Notes: a model not told the origin generated them from the letters alone. DNA of 64,000 nt from Polaromonas sp. JS666 (GCF_000013865.1 NC_007948.1:3720001-3784000), one strand, 5' to 3'. Counted from the stretch's first letter, positions 27,904 to 37,605 are shown. A program made the numbers and translations.

Positions 27904-29261
27904 TTTTCGTCTCCTTCCAGGCGGGTGGGCTCGACGGTCAGCACCAGCCCGTTGATGCCGACCACCCTGACTGATTCACCGATACCGAGTGGAGTGTTCG
28001 CGCTTACTTTCCACATTTCGCCATGGACGCGCGCGAACACGCCGTCTTCGGTGTTCGCAAGAACTTCTCCGCTCGCGCCGAGCATCTGCTCGCGGCCGCT
28101 CACCACCGGCCGCTGGCGCGCGTGCATCGCGAAGTTCAGCACGACGAGCAGGAACCCGATGCTCGCCGCGGTCACACCCGCAATCAGTTGCCAGGGGATA
28201 CGGTAGCCGGGCACATCGGTGTCGATCAGCATGATCGAGCCCATCACGAAGGCCACGATGCCCCCCATTCCCAGAATGCCGAAGCCCGGCGCCAAGTGCT
28301 CCGCGATGAGCAGGCCGACACCCAGCACGATCAGTGCAAGGCCGGTATAGCTGACCGGCAGCAGCTGCAATGCGAACAGCGCGACCAGCAGGCTGATGCC
28401 GCCGATGACGCCCGGCGCGACGAAACCCGGGTTATAGAACTCGAACAGCAAGCCATAGAAACCAAGCATGAGCAATAGATAGGCAATGCCCGGGTCGGTG
28501 ATGACGACCAGCAGCCGGGTGCGCCAATCCGGCTGGTATTCGACGACCGCGGCAGCGCCGGTGGCGAGCTGCCTTTCCTTACCCAGCACCTGAATCTTTC
28601 GGCCGTCGAGCTGCCTGAGCAGCTGCGCAACATCGGTTGCGATCACATCAATGACGTTCAGCTTGAGCGCCTCCTCCGCGGACAGGCTGACCGCCTCGCG
28701 CACCGCCTTGTCGGCCCAATCGGCATTGCGGCCGCGCAGTTGTGCGAGCCCGCGGATGTACGCTGCGGCATCGCTTGTCTGCTTGCGCGTCATCGATTGC
28801 GTGGTGGATGGGGCGTCGGAGGCGCGGTCGCCCTCCTTCTCGGCCTTGCCCTTGGCCGCACCGGGCTCGCGCGGTTCGGACTGTGGCCCGATGCTCACCG
28901 GCGTCGCCGCGCCCAGGTTGGTCGCAGGCGCCATGGCGGCGATATGGCTCGCATACAAAATGTAAGTACCGGCGCTCGCTGCGCGCGCGCCTTCCGGTGC
29001 CACGAAGCTGGCGACCGGAACCGGCGAAGCGAGAATGTCCTTGATGATCGTGCGCATCGAGAGGTCCAGGCCGCCCGGCGTATCCATTTTGAGCACGACG
29101 AGCTGCGCCTTGAGCTCGACCGCTTTCGCCAGGCCGCGCTGCACGTAGTCGGCGTTGGCAGGTCCGATGGCCCCGCTCTGCGTCAGGACAACAACGGGGG
29201 CAGCCGGCTGTGCAACAGCCAGCGACGACCAGAGGATCAATAACAGCGCGATGATCCGCAT
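27900..29261 (-). CDS. NfeD-family membrane-bound ClpP-class serine protease
   Basis: This 453-residue protein has a signal-like start ([20 protein letters not shown]), a periplasmic ClpP-like protease domain ([16 protein letters not shown]; catalytic Ser in [14 protein letters not shown]; downstream Lys) and four or more central transmembrane segments (about 235-370). It ends in an NfeD OB-fold (about 390-453). The Pro/Glu/Lys-rich insert with [17 protein letters not shown] after GAATPV is a variable loop. The ATG at 29261 starts the signal sequence. Co-translation with the slipin supports the function. Confidence 0.92.
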   Translation of the reverse strand: MRIIALLLILWSSLAVAQPAAPVVVLTQSGAIGPANADYVQRGLAKAVELKAQLVVLKMDTPGGLDLSMRTIIKDILASPVPVASFVAPEGARAASAGTYILYASHIAAMAPATNLGAATPVSIGPQSEPREPGAAKGKAEKEGDRASDAPSTTQSMTRKQTSDAAAYIRGLAQLRGRNADWADKAVREAVSLSAEEALKLNVIDVIATDVAQLLRQLDGRKIQVLGKERQLATGAAAVVEYQPDWRTRLLVVITDPGIAYLLLMLGFYGLLFEFYNPGFVAPGVIGGISLLVALFALQLLPVSYTGLALIVLGVGLLIAEHLAPGFGILGMGGIVAFVMGSIMLIDTDVPGYRIPWQLIAGVTAASIGFLLVVLNFAMHARQRPVVSGREQMLGASGEVLANTEDGVFARVHGEMWKVSANTPLGIGESVRVVGINGLVLTVEPTRLEGDEK

Positions 29262-29468
29262 CAATCCGCCTCCAGGCCAGCAGCCCATTCAACGAACCTG
29301 TATAGCTAACTGTGCCACAAATCGCGCCATCGAGACAGATAAAAGAAGAGGGGGCAAAAAGCGGTGAAAAAGCGGCTTTCCGAAGGTCTGCCGGGCGACC
29401 GCGGCCAACCACTCCAGGGTGCTGAACACGCCCCTGCAAACTTCCCCCGGTAGCGGGATAATCCGCGC

Positions 29469-29879
29469 ATGCGACTACTCCACACCATGCTGCGCGTTGG
29501 CAATCTCCAGCGCTCCATCGACTTCTACACCCAGGTGCTCGGCATGAAGCTGTTGCGCACCTCCGAAAACCCCGAATACAAGTACAGCCTGGCTTTCGTC
29601 GGCTATGAAGGCAACCCGGCGCAGGCCGAGATTGAGCTGACCTACAACTGGGGCACCGAAAGCTATGAGCTGGGCACGGCCTATGGCCACATTGCGCTGG
29701 GCGTGCCGGACGCTTATGCGGCCTGCGAAAAGATCAAGGCCGCGGGCGGCAATGTGACGCGCGAAGCCGGCCCCGTCAAGGGCGGCAAGACGGTGATTGC
29801 CTTTGTGACCGACCCGGACGGCTACAAGATTGAGTTGATCCAGCGCGCTGAAGATGGCGGCGGCGCTGGTTTGCGTTGA
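29469..29879 (+). CDS. gloA: Lactoylglutathione lyase (glyoxalase I)
   Basis: This 136-residue metalloenzyme converts the hemithioacetal of methylglyoxal and glutathione to S-lactoylglutathione. Metal ligands visible: His of [10 protein letters not shown] (5), Glu of IELTYNWG (about 56), His of YGHIALGV and Glu of YKIELIQ. The short form without extra loops is the Ni/Co-dependent class, as in E. coli. Sugar-acid catabolism nearby makes triose phosphates and hence methylglyoxal, but that link is only contextual. Confidence 0.96.
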   Translation: MRLLHTMLRVGNLQRSIDFYTQVLGMKLLRTSENPEYKYSLAFVGYEGNPAQAEIELTYNWGTESYELGTAYGHIALGVPDAYAACEKIKAAGGNVTREAGPVKGGKTVIAFVTDPDGYKIELIQRAEDGGGAGLR

Positions 29880-29885
29880 GGCTTA

Positions 29886-29942
29886 CAGGAGCTATATCTC
29901 ATATAGCTCCTTGCGCCCATTTTTATTGGGCTAGAAGCTGAT
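29886..29942 (+). repeat. Dispersed repeat, intergenic copy; also a terminator-like hairpin after gloA
   Basis: A perfect 9-bp stem GGAGCTATA/TATAGCTCC (29888-29910) is followed by TTGCGCCCATTTTTATTGGG and CTAGAAGCTGAT. The layout GCTAyA-N5-AGCT-TGCGCCC-N9-GGGCTAG recurs at 34850-34901 and 49011-49066, there inside coding sequence. Here it lies 6 nt beyond the gloA stop, where the hairpin plus following T run could terminate transcription. Confidence 0.65.
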
Positions 29943-29979
29943 TTCGCTCATGAACGCCCGAGTTTGAGTGTTCCCCGGC

Positions 29980-30642
29980 TCAGGTAGCCTGCCGCTTCAA
30001 CTGGCAGGCCTGCTGCGCCAGCGCAGTGATGTGTACCCAGTCGCCGCGCGCCAGCGCGTCCGCTGGCGTGAGCCAGGAGCCGCCAACACAAACCACATTG
30101 GGCAACGCCAGAAACTCGGCGGAATTGGCCGTTGAGACGCCGCCGGTCGGGCAAAACTTCACATCGCCAAACGGGCCGCTCCAGGCCTTGAGCATGGCCG
30201 GACCGCCGGCCTGCATGGCCGGGAAAAACTTGAGCTCGGTCAGCCCGTCTTCCTGCGCCATCATGATCTCGCTGCCAGTCGCCACGCCGGGCAGCAGGGG
30301 CAAGCCTGCATCACGGCAGGCCTGGCCCACTGAGTGGGTATAGCCCGGACTCACGGCAAAACGGGCGCCGGCCATCGCACAGGCCTGCGCATCGGCGGCG
30401 CTTCGCACCGTGCCCGCGCCGACCACGGCTTCAGGCACATCGCGCGCAATCGCCTCGATGCAGGCCAGCGCCTGCGGCGTGCGCAGGGTGACCTCCAGCA
30501 TGCGGATGCCACCCGCCACGAGCGCGCGCGCCAGTAGAACCGCCTTATTGACGTCGGTCAGCACAATCACGGGAATCACGGGCGCATCCCGCATGACCTG
30601 CAAGGCCGTCAGCTTGCCACTGACATCCAGATTTACATCCAC
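29980..30642 (-). CDS. eda: 2-dehydro-3-deoxy-phosphogluconate aldolase (KDPG aldolase)
   Basis: This 220-residue class I aldolase cleaves KDPG to pyruvate and glyceraldehyde-3-phosphate, the last step of the Entner-Doudoroff pathway. The Schiff-base Lys is in [20 protein letters not shown] and GAGTVRS are typical, and CPTGGV binds phosphate. The start is GTG at 30642, inside the last 10 nt of edd, with AAGGAG 8 nt upstream; there is no suitable ATG. The overlap couples its translation to edd. Confidence 0.95.
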   Translation of the reverse strand: MDVNLDVSGKLTALQVMRDAPVIPVIVLTDVNKAVLLARALVAGGIRMLEVTLRTPQALACIEAIARDVPEAVVGAGTVRSAADAQACAMAGARFAVSPGYTHSVGQACRDAGLPLLPGVATGSEIMMAQEDGLTELKFFPAMQAGGPAMLKAWSGPFGDVKFCPTGGVSTANSAEFLALPNVVCVGGSWLTPADALARGDWVHITALAQQACQLKRQAT

Positions 30643-32450
30643 GATAAAGCTCCTTCTTCTGCCGTCAGGGCATGGCGGCGCATGCCGGTAAACAATTCGC
30701 GGCCCAGGCCAATGCCGTTGTCCCGTCGCAAGGCGGGCGGCATGGTGTCAACCTGCCGTGCCACCCATTCTGCTTCAGGCACGAGAACCTGCAACTCGCC
30801 CGTGACGGCATCGAGCCGGATCATGTCGCCGTCACGCACCTTGGCCAGCGGTCCGCCCGCAGCGGCCTCGGGCGACACGTGGATGGCCGCCGGCACCTTG
30901 CCCGACGCGCCACTCATGCGGCCATCGGTGACCAGTGCCACCCGGAACCCCTTGCCCTGCAGCACCGCCAGCGGCGGCGTGAGCTTGTGCAATTCCGGCA
31001 TGCCATTGGCCTGCGGCCCTTGCCAGCGCACCACGCACACCATGTCGCGGTCCAGCTCCTTGGCATTGAAGGCGGCGTGCAAGGCTTCCTGCGAATCGAA
31101 CACGCGGGCGGGCGCTTCTATCACATGCCGGTCATCGGGCACGGCGGAGACCTTGATCACACTGCGGCCCAGGTTGCCCTGCAGCAACTTGAGCCCGCCG
31201 CTGGGGCTGAAAGGCTTGCCGGCAGAACGCACAATCGACTCATCTTTCGAAGCGCCGATTTCATGCCAGGCCAGCGAAGCCCCGGCCAACGCCGGTTCAC
31301 GCGTGTATTCGCGGATGCCGCCCTCGCGCACCGTCAGCACATCCTCATGCATCAGGCCGGCGTCCAGCAGTTCGCGAATGATCAGCCCGGGGCCGCCTGC
31401 CGCCTGGAACTGGTTCACGTCGGCACTGCCGTTGGGGTAGACATGCGCCAGCGTCGGCACCACATCGGACAAGTCGGAAAAATCATTCCAGTCAATCACG
31501 ATTCCGGCCGAGTGGGCCACCGCGACCCAGTGAATCAGGTGGTTGGTGGAGCCGCCCGTGGCGAGCAGGGCCACCATGGCGTTGACGATGGCCCGTTCGT
31601 CGACGATCTGGCCGATGGGCGCAAAGCGTTTGGACTTGGTGATTCCCAGCACCGTGCGCGCCGCCTCGCGGGTGAGCTGCTCGCGCAACTCATTACCGGG
31701 GTTGACGAAGGCGGTACCGGGCACGTGCAGGCCCATGGCTTCGAGCAGCAGCTGGTTGCTGTTGGCCGTGCCGTAAAACGTGCAGGTGCCGGGGCTGTGG
31801 TAGGACTTGAGTTCGGCATCGAGCAAGCCCTCGCGCCCGACCAGCCCCTGCGCCGCCTGCTCGCGCACGCGGGCTTTTTCCTTGTTGGGCAAGCCCGTGG
31901 TCATCGGGCCCGCCGGTACAAACACGGTGGGCAAGTGACCAAAGTGGAGCGCACCGATCAGCAGGCCCGGCACGATCTTGTCGCACACGCCGAGCATCAG
32001 CGCCGCGTCGAACATGTCGTGTGAGAGCGCCACGGCGGTGGCCATGGCAATCACGTCGCGGCTGAACAGGCTGAGCTCCATGCCGGGCGTGCCCTGCGTG
32101 ACGCCGTCGCACATGGCGGGTACGCCACCGGCTACCTGCGCCGTCGCGCCCAGCTTGCGCGCCTCGTCCTTGATCAGGGCCGGGTAGCCCTGCAGGGGCA
32201 CATGCGCCGACAGCATGTCGTTGTAGGCATTGACGATGCCGATGTTGGGCGCCTTGTGGGTGATGACCTTGAAACGGTCGTCGAGCGGAATGCCAGCCAC
32301 CGCGTGGGCCACGTTGGCGCAACCCATGCGGTCGACGCCTGGATCACGCCGGGCCGCCACCTGCAGCTGCTGCAGGTAGGCGCCGCGTGTGGGACGGCTG
32401 CGCTCGGCAATACGGGCCGTGATGTGTGAGATTGCGGGATGAAGAGCCAT
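30633..32450 (-). CDS. edd: 6-phosphogluconate dehydratase
   Basis: This 605-residue Fe-S dehydratase of the IlvD/Edd family forms KDPG from 6-phosphogluconate. Cluster Cys candidates: [19 protein letters not shown] and [12 protein letters not shown]; the GTANSNQ motif and long C-terminal domain separate Edd from IlvD-like aldonate dehydratases. The ATG at 32450 (MALHPAISH) is used; an upstream in-frame GTG at 32459 is unlikely. With eda it forms the pathway fed by GntK. Its upstream region (32451-32651) carries a HexR-like site and repeated GGTTACC half-sites, implying control by sugar phosphate or gluconate. Confidence 0.95.
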   Translation of the reverse strand: MALHPAISHITARIAERSRPTRGAYLQQLQVAARRDPGVDRMGCANVAHAVAGIPLDDRFKVITHKAPNIGIVNAYNDMLSAHVPLQGYPALIKDEARKLGATAQVAGGVPAMCDGVTQGTPGMELSLFSRDVIAMATAVALSHDMFDAALMLGVCDKIVPGLLIGALHFGHLPTVFVPAGPMTTGLPNKEKARVREQAAQGLVGREGLLDAELKSYHSPGTCTFYGTANSNQLLLEAMGLHVPGTAFVNPGNELREQLTREAARTVLGITKSKRFAPIGQIVDERAIVNAMVALLATGGSTNHLIHWVAVAHSAGIVIDWNDFSDLSDVVPTLAHVYPNGSADVNQFQAAGGPGLIIRELLDAGLMHEDVLTVREGGIREYTREPALAGASLAWHEIGASKDESIVRSAGKPFSPSGGLKLLQGNLGRSVIKVSAVPDDRHVIEAPARVFDSQEALHAAFNAKELDRDMVCVVRWQGPQANGMPELHKLTPPLAVLQGKGFRVALVTDGRMSGASGKVPAAIHVSPEAAAGGPLAKVRDGDMIRLDAVTGELQVLVPEAEWVARQVDTMPPALRRDNGIGLGRELFTGMRRHALTAEEGALSWM

Positions 32451-32468
32451 GCGTTGCACCTTAGATCA

Positions 32469-32483
32469 TGTAACTTTATTACG
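32469..32483. promoter_or_regulatory. HexR-like operator upstream of edd
   Basis: TGTAACTTTATTACG contains the inverted pair GTAA-N5-TTAC and matches the pattern TGTAA-N5-TTACA known for HexR, the KDPG-responsive regulator of central sugar catabolism in gammaproteobacteria. It lies 18 nt upstream of the edd start. The match is by eye; whether this organism has HexR cannot be seen here. Confidence 0.5.
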
Positions 32484-32491
32484 GACTCTAT

Positions 32492-32542
32492 GGTAACGGG
32501 TTACCGACGCTTTTGACACCCCCGGGTTACCGTATGGTTACC
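32492..32542. promoter_or_regulatory. Cluster of GGTTACC half-sites upstream of edd
   Basis: GGTAACGGGTTACC (32492-32505) is an inverted repeat with 6-bp arms and a 2-bp spacer. Two more GGTTACC copies follow at 32525-32531 and 32536-32542, an 11-bp period that places them on the same helix face. Such GC-centred palindromes are typical of LacI-family regulators of gluconate and sugar genes. No LacI gene lies in the window. Confidence 0.6.
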
Positions 32543-32651
32543 AAAACAGGACCGGGAAACACCCAAAAAGCTCGTGCACAGCGCCTGTCCGGCTGGTTTT
32601 TTAACAGGCGAGCCGATGCCGTCGAGCGCTTGCGAGACTCTCGCAAGACGC

Positions 32652-33242
32652 CTATTGAATGCTGATTTCGACACGCCGGGCGTCGGCATCGCTTCCGCTG
32701 CCGGCCATTTGCTCGGGCTTTTTCAGCTCGATCTGCCGCTCGGCAACACCCGCGGCCTTCAGGGCGTCCCGCACCGCGAGGGCGCGCTGCCGGGCCAGAC
32801 TGGCATTTTTTGTCGCGTCGCCGGTGGCATCATGAAACCCGGCAATGACCAGCCTGCGGCCGGACTTTGCGGCTTTGACCAGATCAGCCATGGCGTCGCC
32901 AGCGCCTGCGGCAAGGTCTGCCTTGCCGGACGCGAAGTAAAACTTCACGACTCCGTATTCAACCTTGACGCTGGCTGCATCGGCGGCCGCCTGCGCGGCG
33001 CTGCGGCTGATATCTGCCGGCGCCGCGCTGGGGGCATCCGGTGGTGTGGCGTCGGGCACAGCGTCGGGCACAGCCATGGGGACGGAGATGGCGGAAGGCG
33101 CAGGCGCAGACGCCGGAACGCCGCGCGGGTCAACACGAAAGCTGATCACCACGGCCATCAGCAAGGCAATCACCAGCGCCACCAGGCCAAAGACGACCGT
33201 CAACACCAGGCCCAGCTGGCCGTCATCGTCCTGAGAAAACAT
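32652..33242 (-). CDS. OmpA-like protein with N-terminal membrane anchor
   Basis: The 196-residue protein has one transmembrane segment near the N-terminus (LGLVLTVVFGLVALVIALLM), a Pro/Ala-rich linker of about 50 residues and a C-terminal OmpA-type peptidoglycan-binding domain (YFASGKADL, ATGDATKNASLARQRALAVR, RRVEISIQ). It should tether the inner membrane to peptidoglycan or sense cell-wall state. The ATG at 33242 follows GGAGTGAG. It is convergent with edd's upstream region and divergent from the ChaC-like gene. Confidence 0.85.
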   Translation of the reverse strand: MFSQDDDGQLGLVLTVVFGLVALVIALLMAVVISFRVDPRGVPASAPAPSAISVPMAVPDAVPDATPPDAPSAAPADISRSAAQAAADAASVKVEYGVVKFYFASGKADLAAGAGDAMADLVKAAKSGRRLVIAGFHDATGDATKNASLARQRALAVRDALKAAGVAERQIELKKPEQMAGSGSDADARRVEISIQ

Positions 33243-33352
33243 CAACTCACTCCCGTCGCAAAAACTCGGACCATTGTAAAGTGTGGGTCGTGGCAGACTC
33301 CGCAAAATCAATCAGCTTTCCGCCCCCTTCCCCCTCACGCAATCCGGCTCAC

Positions 33353-33901
33353 ATGCTGGAAACCGTGATACGCGAATGGGGTGGCCACACCGACCTCTGG
33401 ATCTTTGCCTACGCGTCGCTGATCTGGCGGCCCGAATTCGAATTTTCGGAAGAGCGTTTTGCCACCATCCATGGCTACCACCGGGCGCTAAAAATGTGGA
33501 GCAACCTGAACCGCGGCACACCCGAGTGCCCGGGCCTGGTATTTGGGCTGCTGCACGGTGGCAGCTGCAAGGGCGTGGCGTTTCGCATCCCGCGGGCGGG
33601 CGTGGCCGCAGCCCTGCCCGCCCTGTGGGAGAGGGAAATGCCCAATGGCGTCTACGACCCGAAATGGTTGCGTTGCCAGACCGCACTGGGCGACGTGCGG
33701 GCCCTGGCCTTCACGCTGTCCAAGCGCAGCCCCAGCCACACCGGCGTGCTCCACGAAGACACCTACCGGCAAATTTTTTCAGACTCCTGCGGGCGCTACG
33801 GCACAACCCGCGACTACGCCCAATTGACGTACGACAAACTGCGCACCCTGGGCATTCACGACCACGCCCTCGGAAAACTGTTGCAGCTGGCCTGCAGCTG
33901 A
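33353..33901 (+). CDS. Gamma-glutamylcyclotransferase, ChaC-like
   Basis: This 182-residue protein of the ChaC family is expected to release 5-oxoproline from glutathione or gamma-glutamyl peptides. The N-terminal glycine motif, usually YGSLIW, reads FAYASLIWRPEF here; the catalytic Glu is probably that of ALWEREMPNGVY. The C-terminal region LGIHDHALGKLLQLA is also typical. I used the ATG at 33353 (MLETVIREWGG); an in-frame GTG at 33281 would add 24 Pro/Ser-rich residues. The altered glycine motif is common in betaproteobacterial relatives as far as I recall, so it may be active. Confidence 0.82.
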   Translation: MLETVIREWGGHTDLWIFAYASLIWRPEFEFSEERFATIHGYHRALKMWSNLNRGTPECPGLVFGLLHGGSCKGVAFRIPRAGVAAALPALWEREMPNGVYDPKWLRCQTALGDVRALAFTLSKRSPSHTGVLHEDTYRQIFSDSCGRYGTTRDYAQLTYDKLRTLGIHDHALGKLLQLACS

Positions 33902-33934
33902 AAACCCGGTGGGCCGGCCCAGGGGGGGGAATGC

Positions 33935-34149
33935 GCCCTCTCGGGAGCAGCGCAGTACACGAAGCGACAACCAGGGGGCTAACGAGCGCAGCGAAGGGCC
34001 GCCCCGAGCAAGTTCAGCCCCCTCGGGGGCCAGCGAGTTACGCGAAGCGAACGAGCGTGGGGGCCGGCAATTTCCCGCCGGGCCGCCCCAAGGGAAATTA
34101 GCCCCCTCGGGGGGCAGCGAGCTACACGCAGTGAGCGAACGTGGGGGCC
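33935..34149 (+). repeat. Three tandem copies of an intergenic repeat (CCCCCTCGGGGG-CAGCGA family)
   Basis: Copies lie at 33935-33979, 34017-34065 and 34101-34149. Each has a C-run/G-run palindrome (GCCCCCTCGGGGGG), then CAGCGAGCTACACGCAGTG, then CGAACGTGGGGGCC or a close variant, so the ends can also pair. The copies fill the 328-bp gap between the ChaC-like gene and sodC; the spacer 33980-34016 has another GAGCGCAGCGAAGGGCC fragment. The last copy ends 80 nt before sodC, so the sodC promoter must lie just downstream of or within it. Confidence 0.8.
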
Positions 34150-34229
34150 ATATTGCCATCCCGGACATTGCCGCTTAAAGTAGGCCCCTGACCTTTCCCC
34201 TGACCAACAACGAACAACAGGAAAACACC

Positions 34230-34745
34230 ATGAAATCCCGTTTGACACTGCTTGCCAGCGCCCTTGTTCTGACAGCCTGCGCCTCCATGACCAGCGGCCC
34301 GCGCGCCGTGGCCCAGCTCCAAAGTACCACGGGCAACACCGCCACCGGCACCGTCAGCTTTACCAAGAGCGGGGACAAGGTGGTCGTGAAGGGTGAAGTG
34401 CGCGGCCTCAAGCCCAACGCCGAGCACGGCTTTCACGTGCATGAAAAAGGCGACTGCTCCAGTGGCGACGGCTTGAGCGCGGGCGGCCATTTCAACCCCG
34501 ATGGCAAGCCCCATGGAAATCATTCCGACATGGCTCACCATGCCGGCGATTTGCCCAGCCTGAAAGCCGATGCCAGCGGCGTCGCGAAATTCAGCTTTGA
34601 AACCACCTCCATCGCCGTCGGCAGCGGCCCCAGCGACGTGACGGGCCGCGGGCTGATTGTTCACCGTGACCCGGACGATTACAAGACCCAACCCACCGGC
34701 AACGCCGGCCCACGGCTGGCTTGCGCTGTGATCGCGCGGGGCTGA
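34230..34745 (+). CDS. sodC: Cu/Zn superoxide dismutase, lipoprotein form
   Basis: This 171-residue envelope enzyme dismutates superoxide. The signal peptide ends in the lipobox LTAC (Cys at about 17), so the protein is likely lipid-anchored. Metal ligands are visible in GFHVHEKGDCSS, GGHFNPDGKPHG and HAGDLPSL, with the late VHRDPDDY; the two conserved Cys (GDC and RLACAVI) form the structural disulfide. GGAAAA precedes the ATG at 34230. Confidence 0.94.
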   Translation: MKSRLTLLASALVLTACASMTSGPRAVAQLQSTTGNTATGTVSFTKSGDKVVVKGEVRGLKPNAEHGFHVHEKGDCSSGDGLSAGGHFNPDGKPHGNHSDMAHHAGDLPSLKADASGVAKFSFETTSIAVGSGPSDVTGRGLIVHRDPDDYKTQPTGNAGPRLACAVIARG

Positions 34746-34760
34746 GCTCTTCGGACTGCT

Positions 34761-35309
34761 TCAGCGCTGGCCGAGCAGCATTTCGGCCCGGCGCAAGTCT
34801 TCCAGCGTATCGATGTCGGTGACCGTGCCGGGGTCAGTGACGTCGATAAACGCTACAGAATTGACAGCTTCCTGCGCCCGTACGACCGAAGCTGCACCCT
34901 GATCTCCCTTTAAACCCAGAAGACCGGCACGGCACGGGGCCGAGAAACCCACCGGGTGGCCGCGCACTCCGTTGAACACCGGAATCACCACCGCATGCTG
35001 CGCCAGCGCTTGGGCAACCGCCCGCAGCGTGCTGCCCTGCACCAGCGGCAAATCGCCCGGCAGAATCAGCCAGCCCGAAGCCTCGGGCGTGGCCCGCACG
35101 GCCGCGGCAATCGAATCGCCCATGCCCGGGTGGCCCGCATTCTCGAGATGCCAGGGCAGTCCGCTGGCAGCCACGGCGTCCAGCGTGTGCTGCAACACCG
35201 GCCTGCCCGCCAGCAGCGCCTGCAGCTTGTGCGTGCTGCCGCCGGACGCGATGAAGCGCTCGCCCCGGCCCGAAGCCAGCACCAGCACGGTGGGTCCGGT
35301 GCCGTCCAT
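34761..35309 (-). CDS. MobA/MocA-like molybdenum-cofactor nucleotidyltransferase
   Basis: This 182-residue protein of the MobA family probably adds CMP to molybdopterin for the adjacent hydroxylase. The N-terminal nucleotide-binding motif VLVLASGRGERF is present, followed by KLQALLAGRPV, PGDLPLV (metal-binding Asp) and VRGHPVGF. Its ATG overlaps the stop of the large subunit gene (TGATG), a strong functional link: xanthine-oxidase-family enzymes need the MCD cofactor made by MocA. The C-terminal part (34850-34901) is encoded by sequence resembling a dispersed repeat. Confidence 0.85.
   Translation of the reverse strand: MDGTGPTVLVLASGRGERFIASGGSTHKLQALLAGRPVLQHTLDAVAASGLPWHLENAGHPGMGDSIAAAVRATPEASGWLILPGDLPLVQGSTLRAVAQALAQHAVVIPVFNGVRGHPVGFSAPCRAGLLGLKGDQGAASVVRAQEAVNSVAFIDVTDPGTVTDIDTLEDLRRAEMLLGQR
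34850..34901 (+). repeat. Dispersed repeat embedded in the MocA-like coding sequence
   Basis: ACGCTACAGAATTGACAGCT, TCCTGCGCCCGTACGACCG and AAGCTGCACCCTGA align in order with the intergenic copy at 29886-29942 and with 49011-49066. The homology is by eye over about 50 nt, with strongest agreement at GCTACA, CAGCT and TGCGCCC. In the gene it encodes the segment around RAQEAVNSVAFIDV on the minus strand without disrupting the frame. Confidence 0.5.
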
Positions 35310-37594
35310 CACGCCAGCTTGAAGGGCAGCTCGCGCGGCGCCTTGCCCGTGAGGCGCGCGACCGCGTTGGCAAATGCCGGGGCCAGCGGCGGCAGGCCCG
35401 GCTCACCCAGGCCCGTGGGCGCATCGGCGCTGGGCACGATAAACACCGCCACCGCGGGCATATCGGTGATACGCGGCACCGGGAAGTCGCCAAAGTTGCT
35501 CTGCTCGACCACGCCGTCCTTCAAGGTGATGGCAGCGCCCGGCAGGCACATCGACAGACCCATCAGCGCCCCGCCCTGAATCTGAGCTTCGATGCTGGTC
35601 GGGTTGATGGCAAGATTGCAGTGCACCCCGGCGGTGACGCTGTGCAGCACCGGCGTGTTGTCCTTGACGGAGGCTTCGACCACGTAGGCCACCACGGTGT
35701 TGAAGGACTCGTGGACCGCCACGCCCCAGGCACGTCCGGCGGTCAGCGTACGTTTGCCGTAGCCGGACTTGCTCACTGCCAGCTGCAGCGCGGCGGTGTG
35801 GCGCGGGTGTTTCGTGCCGAACTGCCTGAGGCGGTAGGCCACCGGATCCTGGCCCGTGCCGCGGGCGATCTCGTCAATCAATGTTTCCATCACATAAGCG
35901 GTATGGGTGGAACCTACACTGCGCCACCACAGCACCGGCACGTTCAGCTTGGGGTGGTGCACCGACAGCCGCATCGGAATCTCGTAGGGCTCCTTCATGC
36001 CCTCCACCATGGTGCCGTCCACACCGTCCTTGACCATGAAGCCTTCAAAAGGCGTGCCCCCCACAATGGACTGGCCGACGATCACGTGGTCCCAGGCCAG
36101 GATCTCGCCCTTCGCGTCGAAACCAATCTCGGCGCGGTGCACATGCATGGGGCGGTAGTAACCGCCCTTGATGTCGTCCTCGCGGCTCCACAGGGTGCGC
36201 ACCGCGGCCGTCAGCCCGGCGCCGCGCGCGGCCTTCGCGACGTTGCAGGCTTCGACCACGTAGTCACTGCTCGCAATGGCGCGGCGGCCGAAGCCGCCAC
36301 CGGCCATCTGCACATTCATCTTGACGTTTTGCGGCGCCACACCCAGCACCTTGGACGCCGCCATGGCGTCCAACCCCGGCATCTGCGTGCCCAGCCAGAG
36401 TTCAGCGCGTGCGTCTGCGCCCTGCCCGCTGAGCTGCACCGTGCAGTTCAGCGGCTCCATGGGTGCATGGGCCAGGTAAGGGAACACGAATTCGGCGCTG
36501 ATTTTCTTGGGTGCCGCGGCCAGCTTGCTGACGTCGGCGTCGTATTTGAGCGTGCCGGTTTTCTGCGCCAGCGCGCGATAGCTGGTGAGTTGCTGCGCGC
36601 TGTCCACTTTTTCGATGCCGCTGGTGTCCCAGTCGACCTTGAGCGCATCTCGGCCTCGCTTGGCGGCCCAGTAGCCTTCCGCCACCACCGCCACGCCCTC
36701 CCCCCCGCGATCGAGCGGCACACGCAGCACGGCCTTCACGCCGGGGATGGCTCGAGCCGCCGCGTCATCCAGCGATTTGACCTTGCCGGCAAATACCGGC
36801 GGATGCGCGACCACCGCCGTCAGCATGCCGGGCAGGCGCACGTCGATGCCGTAGCTTTGACCGCCACTGGATTTGGCGCGCGCGTCCAGGCGGCCCGTGG
36901 GCTTGCCAATGATGCGGAACTGTTTGGGGTCCTTGAGCGTGACCGCCTCCGGCACCGGCAGCTTCATGGCCGCTTCGGCCAGTTCACCGTATGTCAGGCG
37001 CTTGCCGCCAGGGCCTACCACCACGCCCTGCTGAGTACGCAGGCTGCCTGCATCGACGCCCCATTGCGCGGCGGCCGCCGAGACCAGCATGGCCCGGGTG
37101 CGGGCGCCGAGTTCGCGGTACTGCGTGTAGGAGTTCTTGATCGAGCCCGATCCGCCCGTGAGGTGCATGCCGAATGCCGGGTCCACATAGGCGGGGTCGG
37201 CATTGCCGTGCTGACTCTTCACCAGGCGCCAGTCCGCATCGAGTTCCTCGGCCAGGATCATGGGCAAACCGGTTTGCACGCCCTGCCCGAACTCCAGCCG
37301 GTTGATGGTGACGGTCACCGTGCCGTCCCGGTCGATGCGTACAAAGGCCGAAGGCTGCTGGGTCGGCTTGAGGCTGGATGCTGCGGTTGTGGACGCCGTT
37401 GCCTGTGCATGCGTCAGCAGCGGAAAAACCCCCAGCGCAAAACCGCTGGCCGTGGCGACCTTGAGGAAGCTGCGACGCGGCAGTGCCGCCATGGCTCCAA
37501 TTTCAGTACCCTCTTGTGCTTTGTGCATCAGGGCCTGCAGGCCTTTTGGCAATTGCCCGGTGATGTCCAGGGTGTCTGTTGAGTTGGAATACAT
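35309..37594 (-). CDS. iorB: Isoquinoline 1-oxidoreductase-type molybdenum hydroxylase, large subunit
   Basis: This 761-residue subunit of the xanthine oxidase family holds the molybdenum cofactor and hydroxylates an aromatic N-heterocycle or oxidises an aldehyde. A twin-arginine signal (LPRRSFLKVATASGFALG, about 40-57) predicts folded export to the periplasm. Cofactor motifs include NRLEFGQGVQTG, GGGFGRR and the late GLGEPGLPPLAPA with the catalytic Glu. It lacks its own Fe-S domain, which is supplied by iorA 11 nt upstream. The ATG at 37594 has GGAGAA upstream. IorB-like dehydrogenases often pass electrons to a cytochrome, not seen here. Substrate unproven. Confidence 0.9.
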   Translation of the reverse strand: MYSNSTDTLDITGQLPKGLQALMHKAQEGTEIGAMAALPRRSFLKVATASGFALGVFPLLTHAQATASTTAASSLKPTQQPSAFVRIDRDGTVTVTINRLEFGQGVQTGLPMILAEELDADWRLVKSQHGNADPAYVDPAFGMHLTGGSGSIKNSYTQYRELGARTRAMLVSAAAAQWGVDAGSLRTQQGVVVGPGGKRLTYGELAEAAMKLPVPEAVTLKDPKQFRIIGKPTGRLDARAKSSGGQSYGIDVRLPGMLTAVVAHPPVFAGKVKSLDDAAARAIPGVKAVLRVPLDRGGEGVAVVAEGYWAAKRGRDALKVDWDTSGIEKVDSAQQLTSYRALAQKTGTLKYDADVSKLAAAPKKISAEFVFPYLAHAPMEPLNCTVQLSGQGADARAELWLGTQMPGLDAMAASKVLGVAPQNVKMNVQMAGGGFGRRAIASSDYVVEACNVAKAARGAGLTAAVRTLWSREDDIKGGYYRPMHVHRAEIGFDAKGEILAWDHVIVGQSIVGGTPFEGFMVKDGVDGTMVEGMKEPYEIPMRLSVHHPKLNVPVLWWRSVGSTHTAYVMETLIDEIARGTGQDPVAYRLRQFGTKHPRHTAALQLAVSKSGYGKRTLTAGRAWGVAVHESFNTVVAYVVEASVKDNTPVLHSVTAGVHCNLAINPTSIEAQIQGGALMGLSMCLPGAAITLKDGVVEQSNFGDFPVPRITDMPAVAVFIVPSADAPTGLGEPGLPPLAPAFANAVARLTGKAPRELPFKLA

Positions 37595-37605
37595 GGTGTT
37601 CTCCT

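Noticed and set aside
35621..37582. 653-codon open frame antisense to iorB
   Set aside because: Long only because the GC-rich opposite strand lacks stops; iorB has clear motifs and the antisense product is His/Arg-rich with no domain.
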